Below are positions 24,825-37,461 of a stretch of DNA of 64,000 nt, piece by piece. The DNA is from Gonapodya prolifera JEL478. Taxonomy: Eukaryota > Monoblepharomycota > Monoblepharidomycetes > Monoblepharidales > Gonapodyaceae. Numbering within the stretch: position 1 is the first letter of the stretch; the number at the start of each line of letters is the position of its first letter. The notes below the pieces were generated by a model. It did not search any database. It saw only the letters and a list, made by a program, of their open reading frames with translations, and was not told the DNA's origin. The stretch is taken from positions 124,001 to 188,000 of the forward strand of contig KQ965783.1 in the NCBI GenBank assembly GCA_001574975.1. The letters are read 5' to 3'. Position numbers and translations under genes: made by a program.

Positions 24825-25687
24825 CAGTCCGTCAGAGATGGGCGGGGAGGTATCGGGTCCATACCTATTCCGACTCAGCTGCTGACAGAATTGATGGCCG
24901 ACGGGGGAAATGCGGGAATGGGAAGAGAGAAACGGAAATAAGGAAAGAGATCGAGTGGCTCCCAGTGTGCAATCGCGTGGATTTGCTTAACTGACTGAGT
25001 CTTCACTTATTGACCGCAGGCAGCAGACCACACAGCTCCAAATAAGACACTTCCAGAACGGCACCACAATGCCCCATTCCCCACCACCTCGCAGACCTCA
25101 ACGGCCTTCCAGCACTCATATGGTAAAATCACTCTAATATGAACAAGAACATGGACTAAGTACTGACTGTAAGTAGAGCTATGAATGTTGCCTGCGACTC
25201 TGGACATATTGTGACATGGGAAAGCACCACTACATACGCGTTAACGCTCTGAACCACGCTGGAGTCTCGAACTGCTCACAGAATTGGAGAGGGTCACTCG
25301 TCTTGAAACACACGTTCCCTCGAGGCAATGCAGGAGCAAGTTGTATTTCACTTGAGGTTGTAAATTTATGTACGTCTTCACGAATTCACGATATTCAGCG
25401 GCACCGATCACCGCTCTGGGAGACTTGAAGGTGAATACAGTGAAAACTGGGCAAAGTACACCCGTTGGTTGACCAAAAGTCCCTAGAGATATAGCAGTAG
25501 GAGGAAGGACGTGGGAGAAAGAGCAGAAAATAGGCCCGGCGTCCTAATTCCGTATATCATCTGATTCATGGCTGTGGCACAGATTTTTGATAACGGTGAA
25601 ATCGCGAGATCCCTCACCCACTTCGGGAGGATCTTCATACCAATTCATAAAGGGTTTTCCCTTCATTCCGATCCAATCTTGAGAGTC
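24825..25687. other. Intergenic, divergent promoter region
   Basis: This interval lies between the minus-strand SDR gene and the plus-strand permease gene. It probably contains the missing 5' exon of the SDR and the promoters of both genes. I see no other supportable coding sequence, RNA gene or clear repeat. Confidence 0.5.
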
Positions 25688-28600
25688 ATGTCCGTCGAAG
25701 AGAAGGAAACACCCATCGCATTCACCCAATCGGAGCAGACGGTTGTGGACACACTCCCCACGAAGGAAGATCCGGACGCTGTGGGTGGAAAAGGAGAGGA
25801 GAAACAGCCGCTCCACACGAGGGTTTTGAAGGCCGTTTCTACCCGCGAAGGGTGGTTTGGTGAGTACATTCCATGTGTTCCTCCTTGTGGAGGGTGGTGG
25901 GCGTTACCCTCTCATCTCACCATCGTTTGTTCTTTTGTGCCGATTGGAACAACCCTGTGCTTCTTCTAGGCGACTACGACTATGCTTGGCTATGTACACC
26001 CCAGCTTCCCTTCCTGAGCAAGCGGGGCGAGGTGCGAAACGTTCGCTTCCAACCTTGGTGATCGGTGACTCATCTTATCGTTTTCTTGTCACAGCCCCCA
26101 TTTTACGGCGTGAACGATGTAAGAACCGAATACGCTGTTCTAAATCGCAAAAGCTTTCATGGCCTTTGCCCATCTTAGAAAATCCCGATCTTCATGGCCG
26201 CCGTTCTTGGACTACAGCACGCGTTGGCCATGCTTGGGGTAAGTTTCTCGACTATACGATGGACTACGACAAAAAATTAAATCGCGATGCTCTTCCAATA
26301 GGGTCTTATTACTCCGCGTAAGTTCTGGACGTCACGACACTCCTCGTGAGAAATCAAATCACGATTCTCAATCAATCGTCAGCAATCGTGCTCGGTGGCG
26401 CTGGAGACGGACACCTGAACCTCGACGCTGACTACAAGTGAGTTGCGATTGTCCTGACTCCTGACTCGCCGTCGACTAACAATAAAGCACGTGATAGAAA
26501 CTACATGATCTCGGCCGCTCTCATTTCGTGCGGTATCCTCACCATTTTCTCCATCACTGCGCTCCCCCTACCTGGAAATCGCCAACTGGGTACCGGTCTC
26601 ATCTCCGTCCTTGGAACCTCGTTCGCCTTCGTGCCCGTCGCGGAGGCTGGATTCAAGCAAATGTACTCGAGCGGCTTTTGCAAGACGATCATCGGTGCAG
26701 ATGGAACCAGTGTGCCGCAACCGTGCCCTGAAGCTTGGGTGAGACTGTTCTTTTAGCCACATGACATAAGGGTGTTCGCTCAATGTCAATTTAACCTTGT
26801 GTGAAGGGTGCTTTCCTTGGTACTTGCATGCTCTGCTGCTGGTAAATCCGTTGTGGCTTCAATTCATCCCCGACTCCCCCATGACTGTTTCCTTGCCCAG
26901 GATTGAGATCGCCCTCTCGCAGCTTCCTGCCAAGACGATCAAGAAAGTCTTCCCTCCCCTTGTCTCTGGTATTGTTCTCACCCTCGTTGGAGTCGAACTC
27001 ACTGGTACAGGAATGAAGGTGCGGGCGTAGACCTCTTTCTTTTCACCGTTTGTCACAACTCACTCCCACATAAAATCAACTAGTACTGGGCTGGTGGTTC
27101 CGGACCTTGCCTGTCCCGCCCCGCCACTGGATTCTTTTCGAAGTGTCCTAACATCGCCGCACCAAATGGTGAGGGACGGATTGTGCTCACTTGTCACACG
27201 ATTGCTCAATTTTCCTTTTCCGATCCTTAGCTGTTCCTTGGGGCCACGCCAACTGGATCGGTCTTGGTTTCAGCGTATGGGTCACCATTGTGTTGATCGA
27301 GGTGAATGGTGTCTTGTGATCACCCCAAATTGCGTCATCTGAACATGATCTTCCGTACAGGTTATTGGCTCGCCATTCATGAAGAGCGCCTCTGTTGTTA
27401 TTGGTCTTGCTGTTGGCTACATTGTGGGTCTTCTTGTATGTTGCGACCCCAATGTACCAAGTAAACTGATCGTTTTTGTGCTATTGTCGTAGATTGCCGC
27501 CGCTACGGGCTACATTTCGACTTCAGGCATGAACTCAGCACCCGCAGTGACTTTCTTATGGGTGAAAACGTTCCCGATCTCGATCAACGGACCACTAGTT
27601 ATCGTGAGTGAGGGAAGGCGTTGTAAGATACACCGAGCAGCACTCACCCGATTGACCTCGTAGCCGTGTCTGTTCGTTTTTATTGTGTTGACGCTCGAGA
27701 ACATTGGAGACGTCACAGCCACTTGCGATGTCAGCAACGTTGAAGTTGAGGGACCCGGTACGTCCACATTGAAATCGATTTCTTCTTGGTCGGTGGCTCA
27801 CGGCAATCAACCTCCAGTATTCGAAAAGCGAATCCGTGGAGGCTTGCTCGCAGACGGAATCGCAGCGTTCATCTCCACCCTCTTCACCAACGCTCCCGTG
27901 ACAACGTTTGCACAGGTGAGAAGCCACATCTTGCTTATGACGGAACATACCCAAATACTCATGGCCTATCCCCTCTTCTTAATTGTAGAACAACGGTGTC
28001 ATTGCCCTTACGAAGTGCGCGAACAGGCAAGCAGGCTACTGGTGCTGCTTCTGGTTGATCCTCGCGGGTGTCTTCTCCAAGTTTGCTGCGTTGTAAGTTC
28101 AAAACCTCAGGGTTTTGGCACCCTTACCAGCTTATCAATACTGTTTTCTTGCCTTTAGTATCACTGCTATGCCCGACGCAGTGCTTGGAGGAATGACGTC
28201 TTTCCTGTTCTGCAATGTCGCGGTTTCTGGCATCCGCATTCGTAAGTGATCCAATGTGGATGTGCAAGAAGAGATTGTCGCTCACCACCCTCCCCAATCA
28301 AGTCGCGTACTGCAAGTGGACCCGTCGCCAGCGCTTCATCGCCTCTTGCTCCTTCTGTATTGGGTTGGGTGTGATCATTGTGGTACGTTCAGCGGTGTGA
28401 ATGGTACCGTTGAGTGTGAACCTACAATGTGGTTTTGCTCCCATTAGCCATCCTGGTTCACACACTTCTTCACATACGCGGGCGACAACGCCGCGCTCAA
28501 AGGCTTCTTGGACGCTATCAGCATTGTGGTAAGTTGCTCTGTCGGGTCGGCGTGCCTTCTTGCGAAGCAAGTGTGCGCGACGTCGCTCACAAAATTCCAT

Positions 28601-28788
28601 CACACTTCTCCATCAACAGGTGTCCACAGGCTACTGCATCTCAGGCTTCAGTGAGTCCTCCGATTACCTTAATCACTCGTCGTCGTCACTCACACCGCCC
28701 CTCGAATCCAGTTGCCATCTTCCTCAACCTTGTGCTCCCCGAGACGGACGAGAGCACCGAGATCCAGTCTCGCGTTCACGCACACTAA
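25688..28788 (+). CDS. NCS2 uric acid-xanthine permease (UapA/UapC-like)
   Basis: A plasma-membrane purine:proton symporter of the nucleobase-ascorbate transporter family. It starts at ATG 25688 (MSVEEKETPIAFTQ). A hydrophilic N-terminus with STREGWFG leads through an intron to GDYDYAWLCTPQLPF. Then come PPFYGVND, MAAVLGLQHALAMLG, GLITPP, SVLGTSFAFVPV, PLVSGIVLTLVGVEL, WGHANWIGLGFSVW, the helix around PCLFVFIVLTLENIGDV, and the NCS2 signature APVTTFAQ-NNGVIALTKCANRQAG, which carries the conserved Q/N-x-G and arginine positions used for substrate binding. The C-terminal helices include VLGGMTSFLFCNVAVSGI and IAIFLNLVLPE before an acidic tail and stop at 28786-28788. Around 12-14 membrane segments and more than a dozen short introns. 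It is complete. Urate/xanthine specificity is inferred from similarity to Aspergillus UapA. Confidence 0.93.
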
Positions 28789-29077
28789 TTAGGTCGCACA
28801 GTAACTTTTCAGTCGCCTGTTTTGGTACCTAGGCGATTCGCGATTTAATTTTATCTACACCGGTTACTTAAAATCATAATACATGAGTTGCTTTCATCCG
28901 TTCTAAGATATGGTGATATGAAGAAGAAAAAGAAGAGGAATCCAGGTAGGCACCGACACCGACAGTCGAAAATACAGCATCACAACATCCAAATATGAAA
29001 CAAGAACAGACCTATTCCACACGCCAAGATCCCAGATCCCAGATCCCCATTCCCAATACATAAACTCTCTTCAGAAA

Positions 29078-30903
29078 TCAGAAGGTCTCATTCGCAATAG
29101 CCTTGATGACGTTCTCCCACGTCTTCTTCCTCAGCGTGCCGTGGAGAAACCAGTTCCCTTGGCTGTCCTTGCCCATGCACACGGCGGCATTCCGCGACCC
29201 GACGACACCCTTGATGGTCGCGTCGGGGTGCACGTAGGAGGGCACTGCGCGCTTCTTCTCGCCCTCCGACGAACCCACAACCGCGGCGCCAAAGTCCATT
29301 TCGAACATTTTGGCCTTTGTCCAGTTAGTGAACACCACGAATGCCACGTCCGACTCGCCAAACAGCGGGGAATGCCCCGCTTCCTTGGTCGTCTTCCAAA
29401 TCAGCCTCTGCTGGGCCTCGACCTGGGCCCTTGTCGACTGTGCGACCAGATCCCTCCGCACGCGGTTGGCCACCTGCCCGAGCGGGAGGGCCGTGATCTC
29501 CTGCAGGGTGAACAGCGAGTTCATGAACACGGTCGCGTTGGACGTGTACGCGGACGTGGGCGGGATGAGCACGGGCTCCGTGGTGCCGATCAGCTGCCGC
29601 GTGTTGAACACGTTCATAAGCAGGACGGATTTGGAAGGCTTGGCGCTGCGCGACCACGGCTCGGACCGGAAGACCAGGCTGTTGTACCATGCCGCCAGCA
29701 CGTCGCCGTCCGAGAGGAAGGGCTTGGACGGGTCCGCGGCGTCGGGCACGATGGAGGCCTTGTCGGCTGATGCGAGGTCGGAGAGCGCGCGGGCCTTCAT
29801 CTTGGCGAACACGGTGGGCGGGATCACGATCACGCGGTCCTCCTCGGCGGGGTGCATGAGGGGTTCGAGGACGAGGTTGGCGGCAACGCGGAGCATGCCC
29901 AATCCGCGGATTTCGCGGTCTTTGAGCACGTATTCCTCGGCGTGGGCTTTGCGCGGGTCGGTGGCGGGGACGGGCTCGCTCATGGAGATCAAGGGGTCGA
30001 CGTCGTACCCGACGAATTCCTTCACAGGCTTGCCCTCAAGCTCTGCGCTCCAGGCTTCGAGAAGTGCTCCGATACCGAGCCCGTCAAGCATGGTGTGCAT
30101 GAACGTGAGCGTGATCAGCGTCGCGTCCTTGAACGAGTTGAAATGGAGCGCGAGCTGAGGGCGGTCCTCGAACAGCCAGTGCGTGAGGTCCGTCGGCGTG
30201 CTCGCCGGGACCAGGAACGAGCGGAAGAGGCCAGCGTGTGGGCTCACGGAGAGCGAGTCTGAGCCCCCGCGTGGAAGACGGGCGGCGATGGGGTGCAGCC
30301 CGATGGGCACGGCGTGCGTGGCCCGCGTGAGTTGGAATGCGGGGCGGGTGGGCGTGTAGGATTGGGGGATGTGGTACTCGAGATGGCCGGATTTCTGGTG
30401 TTGGACAGAGAAGTGGCAAAAGGGTCAGACCCAGATTCAGTCGACACCCCAACAGTGCCCAGTCCATCCACCCTTTTTCCTTCGCACTTGTGCCTTCATG
30501 CATCCATCCTGTGGAACATTCCGCATAGAATATTCGCCTCGCGACTTCATTACACGCTCCGTGCCTGGATCACTCGCCGCTCGGACGGCTCGGTTCTCCG
30601 TGCTTCGCACTGCAGACCTCGCAACTCCACTCGGCTCCGCCTCGTTCCGATTCGTCTACTCACGTTCAGCCTCACTCTCGCGCCCAATTTCTTCCACCCC
30701 GGCCGGCCCAACAACCTCCCGAGGGCAGCCTCCATCATATCGACGTCAAGGGGCTGGTCGAACCTGAAGGTGACATGCATGCATATGTCTCTGAAGGACT
30801 GAGTGTCGTCGACGTGGTGCATGCGCACGACTGTGTCTGCGGAGTTGGGTGCTGGTGGTTTGTTCCCCCCGATGCCGAGGAATCGTGCGAGTGCGGCAGC
30901 CAT
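29078..30903 (-). CDS. BAHD-like acyltransferase
   Basis: Two exons on the minus strand. Exon 1 is 30903-30664 (MAAALARFLGIGGNKPP ... GWKKLGARVRLN, donor GTGAGT). Exon 2 is 30394-29078 (SGHLEYHIPQSYTPTRP ... AIANETF). About 519 residues. The catalytic H-x-x-x-D motif is HTMLDG, preceded by LITLTF, as in acyl-CoA-dependent BAHD and fungal trichothecene-3-O-acetyltransferase-like enzymes. The structural DFGWG motif near the C-terminus is degenerate (MDFGAAVVG). Position one third into the protein fits the family. These enzymes acylate hydroxyl or amine groups of secondary metabolites in the cytosol; the substrate is unknown. There are no biosynthetic cluster partners next to it. Strong GC bias in exon 2 leaves long open frames on the other strand, which I treat as shadows. 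Confidence 0.85.
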
Positions 30904-33900
30904 GCGGATGCGGATGCGATGGATCAGAGGTGGAGAGAGAGAAGAGAGAAGAGAGAGAGGAAAAGAGGAAAACGGGCAGAGGGTGTGCGTGCAGTGTCCT
31001 GTCAGGTGGAGGATTCTGTGTCCCAGAGGGTGCGTGTGGGGGAGCGGCAAAAGAGACAAAGACAAAGAATGGATTGCACACCTGCGGAGTCTTTTCTGCT
31101 GCCGCTGTCGTGCGTCTGCCCTTGATCCGCTGCCGTGTCGCTCTCCGAGTGTGAATGTGTCCTGCGAGGGAGCCGACAACCAATCGTACGAGTGCCTCCG
31201 CCATGGCGTGTGGCGGAGAATGCGTGGGCGAAGTGTGGCACGTGGCACATCTTAGGCGCACTTGGGCGTATCCCTCGGCCGGGAGACAGAGAAAAGGAGA
31301 GCGAGAGGGCACCGTGCGATGAGCAGGTTTGGGATTGGGGTGAGGAGTGGGGTCAGAATGGGGAGCAGGTTTTCGGGTCCGGGCGGCTGAGGCGATACAC
31401 ACATATACATCTTTTTTATGTTGCGTTCACTGGCGAGACGGAACGGAACGAGGCGCCGACTGAGACTGTCGAGCGAAGCGACTCGCCTGCCGGAGGCGAA
31501 TTATCGTACGCAGAGCGGCGCCAGGGGGAAAAACACAACACATTCTCCCCGGAGTCGAATTCACCGCGAAGCGTAATCCTGTCGCCGAACGGCATCGAGG
31601 CATAAGCGCGATAGCGTAGGGGGGAAATTTACACTTCTTTGATCGAAACCCGCGACTCAGTTCCCTTACAGTTCCCATAAACTCTCTGCCGCCTCATAGC
31701 GCTTGATCGCACACTCCTCTTGTTCACTCGCAAGTTTAGTTAGCAACTGGGGCAATTTTTCATAGCCTTTACTTTCTTGTACAGTATATCCTCGACGTTC
31801 ATCTCTTATCTTGACGCCGCGGACGCATTGTGTTTGTGAACACACGCTTGAGGAGCTTCGAAACGATTACATAAAAAAAGAAACACATGCACCTCTCGCC
31901 CTTCTTCTTTGCCACCCAGAGGGCAGACGTGATCAGCCCGACATGCGACGTGAGTACCTTCAACAAAGCTGACAACTAACTTCCTCGCTCATTCTTCATT
32001 CCTCTATACGGCAAATTCAAGTGTGCGAGACTGACCCAATGGTGTTTGTTTCAATTTTTCAAGTGCTCGAGCGACACGCGGAGCCGCCTAAATACGTGAA
32101 GTATTCCTGTTCCTGTTCCTATTCCTTGCCCGCTCTGAAAAGAGACTCAAAAGAAGGGAAGGGAAGCCCGGCGTAGTGCCCGTCCAGAGACGGACATCTG
32201 GACGGCCACGAGGGTGAGTGTGAGTGGCTTGTGCGTGTGCTTTTGAAACGACAGTCGCAGTCGCAGTCGCAGAGCCCAGTCCAGTGACCGAATACCCACA
32301 ACGAGACGTGACCGACAATTTGCGGTAGACTGTCATGGATTGTGATCAAAGATGCAGTATGCACCTCCACGTGTCCGCCATCTGACAGACCCTCGTGTTC
32401 TCGTGGACTAAAACAAAATCGCAGATTCGCAAGATGGCTTTCATTCTCACCGCTCAATGAAATAATCCAAGTGGGCAGCGGAGAACAAGGAAGCGCCATA
32501 AGCGCACGCAGCCCAAAGTAAATGACAAAATGACAATCGTGTGCAGTTCCCCTCTTCAAATACGAATTCTCCCCAACTGCCAACGGTGAACCACATCTTG
32601 AAGGCTTCGAACTTGCCCGTTTATTACTCTCACCTTCCTGAGATGAAGAGGGCGAATCTCTGAAGTGAACCCAACGCTGCCGGAGACGACATTTGACATT
32701 GATGTTGCAGGTCAAAATTAGTATGCCCCTCTTGCAAAGTCCGAAAGGAGTGTCGCATCTGAAATCGACAGAGGACCAAACCCTCGTTTCAACGGCGCAA
32801 TCCTCACGAAACGGAGTCCTGTACTTCCAAAATTAAAAATACAACGGTTCTCATGCATCAAGGAAGCAGGATCTCTCATTATTTGTGGGGGGTGGGTCTG
32901 CCATCTGCCAGGTCAGGTGGGTTCTCGGGGCGGGGAATCCCGATGTGTGGCGCAGCACAACGGGGTGCGAGCTTAAGTTCCCCTTGCCACCAGGGAATCT
33001 TGCAACGAAAAATTCTGACCCACCCTAGATGAAATGCTAGGTCGGGAATGATGCACAAAAAAATGACACGAGGAGCCCCTAGTGGAGCCGATTTCTTCAT
33101 CACCTAAATATACTGTCCGCGCAAAGTAAAATAAACCAAGCGAATATTCTCGCGGGTGAGATTTTAACCCGGGCGGAGCTGCCCAACCGCAGCCTGGTGC
33201 ACGGTGCAGACGGAGGCATTGGTGCCTCGCGGTCAGTCAACCAGGGCGGGCTTCAGCGAGTCGAACCAGAGCAGAGCCACAGGTGAGCAGCGGAGGGCGA
33301 CGGGAGGGGGGCGGCGGGTGCGGGCGGGCCATGTGCGGATGCCGGGTGGGTCCGAGGGCGGGCGGGCGGGGGGGATGGGTTTTTTTGTGGCTTTTTTGGG
33401 GAGGTACTCGACACGGCGACACGCGGGCGCGGGAGCGGAGGGACGCAGCAGGAGCAGGAGCAGGGCGATTAAGAAGAGAGGCAGAAGAGGAGGAGAGATT
33501 GGTGCCGGCGGGCGGAGGATTCAGGGAGAGAGGCGCGTGCGGAAGTGTGTGTTAGCGCCCGAAGCGGGCGGATCGACAGAGGGAGCACCCGGGCCGAGAC
33601 GGCGGATTTGAGCAAGGGGTCGCTGATTTGACGGAGAAAGACGTCGCCGGGGTGAGATTCGGGTTTGGTCAGGTGCAAAGAGAACGTTTGACGGGATGGG
33701 AGACGATTTTTGGGGGCCCATGATTGTTCCAATGGACGAAACCAGGAGAAGAAGAGTGAAGATTATTGATTTGGATATCTGGGTACGAATTACGGGAGCG
33801 GCAGGAGTGACAAGCGATACGGGTGACAGGAGGCGGTGCTTTCATTGTTGGTACATAATCTTTCCAAAGATCTCACCCGAATCTCCCTGCCTTTCACAGT

Positions 33901-33984
33901 CGCTCCTCCGAATCTCCCTAATCTCCTCCTAATTTCCTTTCCCCCTAATTTTTTTCACCCCCACATGGCCGCTCAGGCCATGCC
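30904..33984. other. Long non-coding interval
   Basis: About 3 kb between the divergent BAHD gene and the PTC7-like gene, probably holding both promoters. It contains pyrimidine/purine-biased stretches (30900-30975), short simple repeats (CCTGTTCCTGTTCC near 32107; CAGTCGCAGTCGCAG near 32254), one copy of the GC hairpin repeat (31424-31530) and a very G-rich segment (33290-33380). Open frames here are low-complexity Arg/Gly/Ser strings and I do not accept any. No tRNA fold was found. Confidence 0.5.
31424..31530 (+). repeat. GC-rich hairpin repeat, copy 1
   Basis: A short GC-rich insert with the core GAGCGAAGCGACTCGCC followed by GCCGGAGGCGAATTA. It contains a self-complementary TCGCCT-GCCGG-AGGCGA hairpin. 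The same order of motifs, diverged, occurs inverted at about 44660-44765 and 45075-45215. No coding capacity. Confidence 0.6.
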
Positions 33985-36900
33985 ATGCTTCTGAACTCCG
34001 TGTCCAGCCTCCTCTGCACTCCTGCTCGGACACTCTGCGCTCGCACACGCCCTTATACACGCTCAACAACTTTTCCTTCCCCTCGCCCCCTCACGCGCTC
34101 TCTGATGCACATCTGGGAACCCCACCCTGTCAACAACCAGCAGCGATCCGTCCCCAGTCAACAAGCACCCACTCAAATCAACCTTCTTCCCCCCGTTCCA
34201 TCCCCGCTCTCAACGCTCTCCACCCCACCTCCGCTCGCTCTCCCAATCTCGTCGCTCTCCCACCCATCGCTCCACTCCCCGCTGTCTCCCTCGCCTTCAC
34301 CCCCGTCACCGTCCCGCGCGGCACCAACCGTCGCGCTCTCCCAGGCGCTGGCGACGGCTCTTGTGGGATCGTCGGCGATTGCCGAGGCGCTTAAGATGCA
34401 CTCGGATGCAAGGTGAGAGTGGTATTTTGGTACGCGGCGATGTGGAGCAACTGGTCTCATCGGAGCGCAAAGGATCTGTTGAGATACAAGATTGGCGGTT
34501 TGGGAGTGTTGAGGAAGAGTAGGAACTGAAGGCGTATCGAAATGGAGTGGGGATCGGGGTGCGGGAGGAAGATGGTCCGGACACACTTTCCCTCCATTGG
34601 CACGCTGTAGATGCATGGGATCAGTGTTCCGTGAGACGGGGAAACTGTCTTTTGCGTCGCACACATTGGAGCGCGTTCTGGCATTTTCTGATATCCCACT
34701 TGTCCTGCATTTTCGATCCACCCGACCCAACCAAAAACGAATATCTCTTTCAATCTCCTCACAAAATGCTTCAACCTCCCTCTTGCCACTGAACCGGTGC
34801 ACCGCCCAACGTGATCGACCACTCAGAACCCCATCACCATCCCCCACTCCACCGCAAACCCCGACGGCACCCGTTCGTCCAGTCTCCTCCCTCACCTCTG
34901 CGCTCTCGCAACTCCACTCATCCTCGCCCCCCTCGGCCAATTTGACATCTCCTCGTCCTCCTCCACGCCAGTCCTCCTCCTCCCCACAACCTCCCAGCCC
35001 TTCAACCCCGTCCACACCCCGTCCACCATCCCCTCCCGCTGGCCCTAAGGTTGCTCGCGCCCCAAAGGGCTCGGACGAGACCCACGACGCTGGATCCACC
35101 GGCAGCGGCGCCAGCGATGCCACCCAGGACAGCGACGGTACTGCGTTTGAGGTGCACGAGGGAGAAGTGGAGGCCGCCCAGGCCGACATTGAGGCCGCCG
35201 GAGCCGGCTTGATGGCCGAGCGCCTCGCCGGGGAAGACAGAGCGGCGCCGCTTGATGACGCCATGGAGGGCGTGGTTGAGGGGCCGCAGAGCAGCCTCTT
35301 GATGTCCGTGGCTCCAGCGGCGGACGCGATGGATGTGGATGGCGAGGGCGAGGGCGAGGACGGTGCCGGTGATGCAGCAATCGTGGCCGCTGCGGCTGCG
35401 GCTGCAACCCCCGCGGCTCCTTTGGTGCTTGGCGTGCCGCACCCACACACCCACCACCCGCTTCACGTCCCCGCGCACCCGCCACCAACCCACATTCCGA
35501 TCCCGCCAAACTATCCCCAGGTGACGCATCCGGACGATGTTCCGGCAACCCCGATCCGCGGAGAAGGGCCCTTGGGTGTTCTTGGATTTGAGGGTGATGT
35601 GGATGCGGTGGCGAGGGCGTGGGCGGGCGTGAGAGGGCATACAGGAGAGAGTATGGAGGAGGAAGACGAGCAAGAGGTGGTCCCGGTTGCCGGTGGACCG
35701 GAGGTGTTTGTGGAAGTGAGCCTGGAAGACCCAGGTCGAATCGCGCAGGCCCAAGGCGGCATCGGGGATCACGAGCCCCTCGCTGTTGGCGGTGAGGCTG
35801 TGCAGGATGACGCAGGCGTGCGTGCCGGCGGTATGGCTGGGGCGAGCTTGACCCTGGCTGGATTTGGAGTCGGTGGTATTGCTGCCCTCGCTGGCGTTCC
35901 GGGCCTGGACGATGCACTTTTGAGCGCTTCTGGGCCTGGCGTGGCGGTAGATACCGGCGTTGTTGGAGGAGTGGCAGGTGCGAAAGAGGGAGAAGATCTT
36001 GCGGAGAAGGGCATGTATTGGGATTTAAGGTATGCGTTGGATTGGATTTGACAAGGAAATGTCAATTCATTGACGTTGTCCATCTTCCCGGAACTATCCT
36101 TTATCTCAGGGTTGCCGCTGCTTGCAAACCCAAGAACCCTCGCCCTGCGGATAGGCTTCCTGCAATCTGTAGGGAAGATTGCGGAGAGGACTCATACTAT
36201 GTTTATGAAGGGAATGGATGCTGGGCCCTCGGCGTCGGTGAGTCATATTGATGAGTTAGTTATGATTGAAGGGAGACTAATTTGCGTGAACCTACTCGGC
36301 GTTGCTTCAATGAATATTTTCTCCCCTCAGCCGATGGAGTCGGTGGCTGGACGTCACTGGGCGTCGACCCGTCCCTCTTTGCGTGGGACCTCATGAACTG
36401 CTGTCAGGAGGTATCCAGTTCGATGGACCAAGCAACCTCGGCGATCGACCCTGAGCGCGTCCTTGCTGAAGGGTACCGCCGCGTTGTCGATGAAGGGCGC
36501 GTGGAGGCTGGTTCATCCACCGCCTGCATTGTTGCAGTTGACAAGGCCCAAGGTATCATGAGGACGACCAACCTTGGGGATTCCGGTGCCATCGTGATCC
36601 GGCCCAGTCCCCCGCCCATTGACGTGAACTACCCGCCAACTCCGCTGAGCACCTCCCCTGGAGAGCCGCAGGTGGTTCCGCCCATCCTCCCCTTCCACAT
36701 TCCGTTCCGCACTACCGATCTCCAACACTACTTCAATGCACCTTACCAGCTATCGGTACTGCCTCCGGCCATGCGGAACGATCCGACGAATATTGTGGAT
36801 TCACCAGCAGATGCGATTACTGAGGAATTTGAAGGGGGTTTGCGAGAGGGCGATGTAATCGTCGTTGGAACGGACGGTGTATGGGATAACCTCTGGGAAG

Positions 36901-37461
36901 AGGAGGTGAGGAATTGAAGGGTTTCGAATTGTGTTTGAATTCGCGTTGCTAATCAATCGCCCTGCTTGATAGATAATTGATCGACTCCGTCAAGCGTTGG
37001 ACGGCTTTGGACCAGGATGGGGCCCTCCGTCTAATTCGTCTCAACCGTCATCGCTTTCACCGCCCGGATCTCCGGCAAGCTCATCGCTTTCTTCCTCATC
37101 TTCCGCCTCCTCCACGTCCCTCCCGTTCGAGTTCGACGGCAACTTGGGTGATCCTACTGTGGCTCACCCCGCACCTGCAACCCCTTCGACCGGCCCGGTA
37201 GAGCACACTCCAATTCACACGAGAGCCCGGGACCTCGACTCTCGTCTTCTCCGGGCAGCGCGCCAATTGTGCGAGGACGCGCGGGACGCGGCCCGCAACG
37301 CGCGCAAACCCAGCCCATTCGCAAGGAATGCCAGAAGGGCAGGACACTTGCATTTCGGTGGGAAGCTGGATGACGTGACACTCTTGATCGCGTATGTCTA
37401 CAGGACGCCTGGGAACAACGACGGCAGAGAAGAAGTCAGCACAACGGAGTCGAGACTATAA
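33985..37461 (+). CDS. PTC7-like PP2C phosphatase with long insert
   Basis: Five exons with consistent phases: 33985-34412, 34827-36029, 36110-36237, 36331-36905, 36973-37461. The N-terminus (MLLNSVSSLLCTPARTLCARTR) is Arg/Ser-rich and lacks acids, like a mitochondrial presequence; PTC7/PPTC7 phosphatases are mitochondrial and act on coenzyme Q biosynthesis and metabolism. Next come about 500 residues of Pro/Ser-rich, acidic and Ala/Gly-rich low complexity, then the catalytic domain: GEDSYYVYE, GVADGVGGW, GSSTACIVAVD, NLGDSGAIVI, IPFRTTDLQHYF, VVGTDGVWDNLWEEE, and FGGKLDDVTLLIAYV. All PP2C metal-binding aspartates are present. A Ser-rich linker and an Ala/Arg helix interrupt the last third. 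Typical family members are 300-400 residues, so this one (about 940) is unusually long. A fragment of a relative lies at 56592-57310. Confidence 0.88.

Noticed and set aside
29141-30262. Long plus-strand open frames across the BAHD gene
   Set aside because: They are shadows of a GC-rich coding strand; the minus frame carries H-x-x-x-D and joins in phase to exon 1.
33170-33270. B-box-like GGTTCGACTCG on the minus strand
   Set aside because: No cloverleaf can be drawn with the neighbouring bases on either strand.
33204-33611. Arg/Gly-rich 135-residue plus-strand frame
   Set aside because: Its composition is that of G-rich non-coding DNA; there is no domain, and it overlaps other frames of similar length.
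34173-35917. Minus-strand open frames of up to 425 residues opposite the PTC7 gene
   Set aside because: They are low-complexity Ser/Pro/Arg strings mirrored from the plus-strand insert; exon phases support the plus strand.
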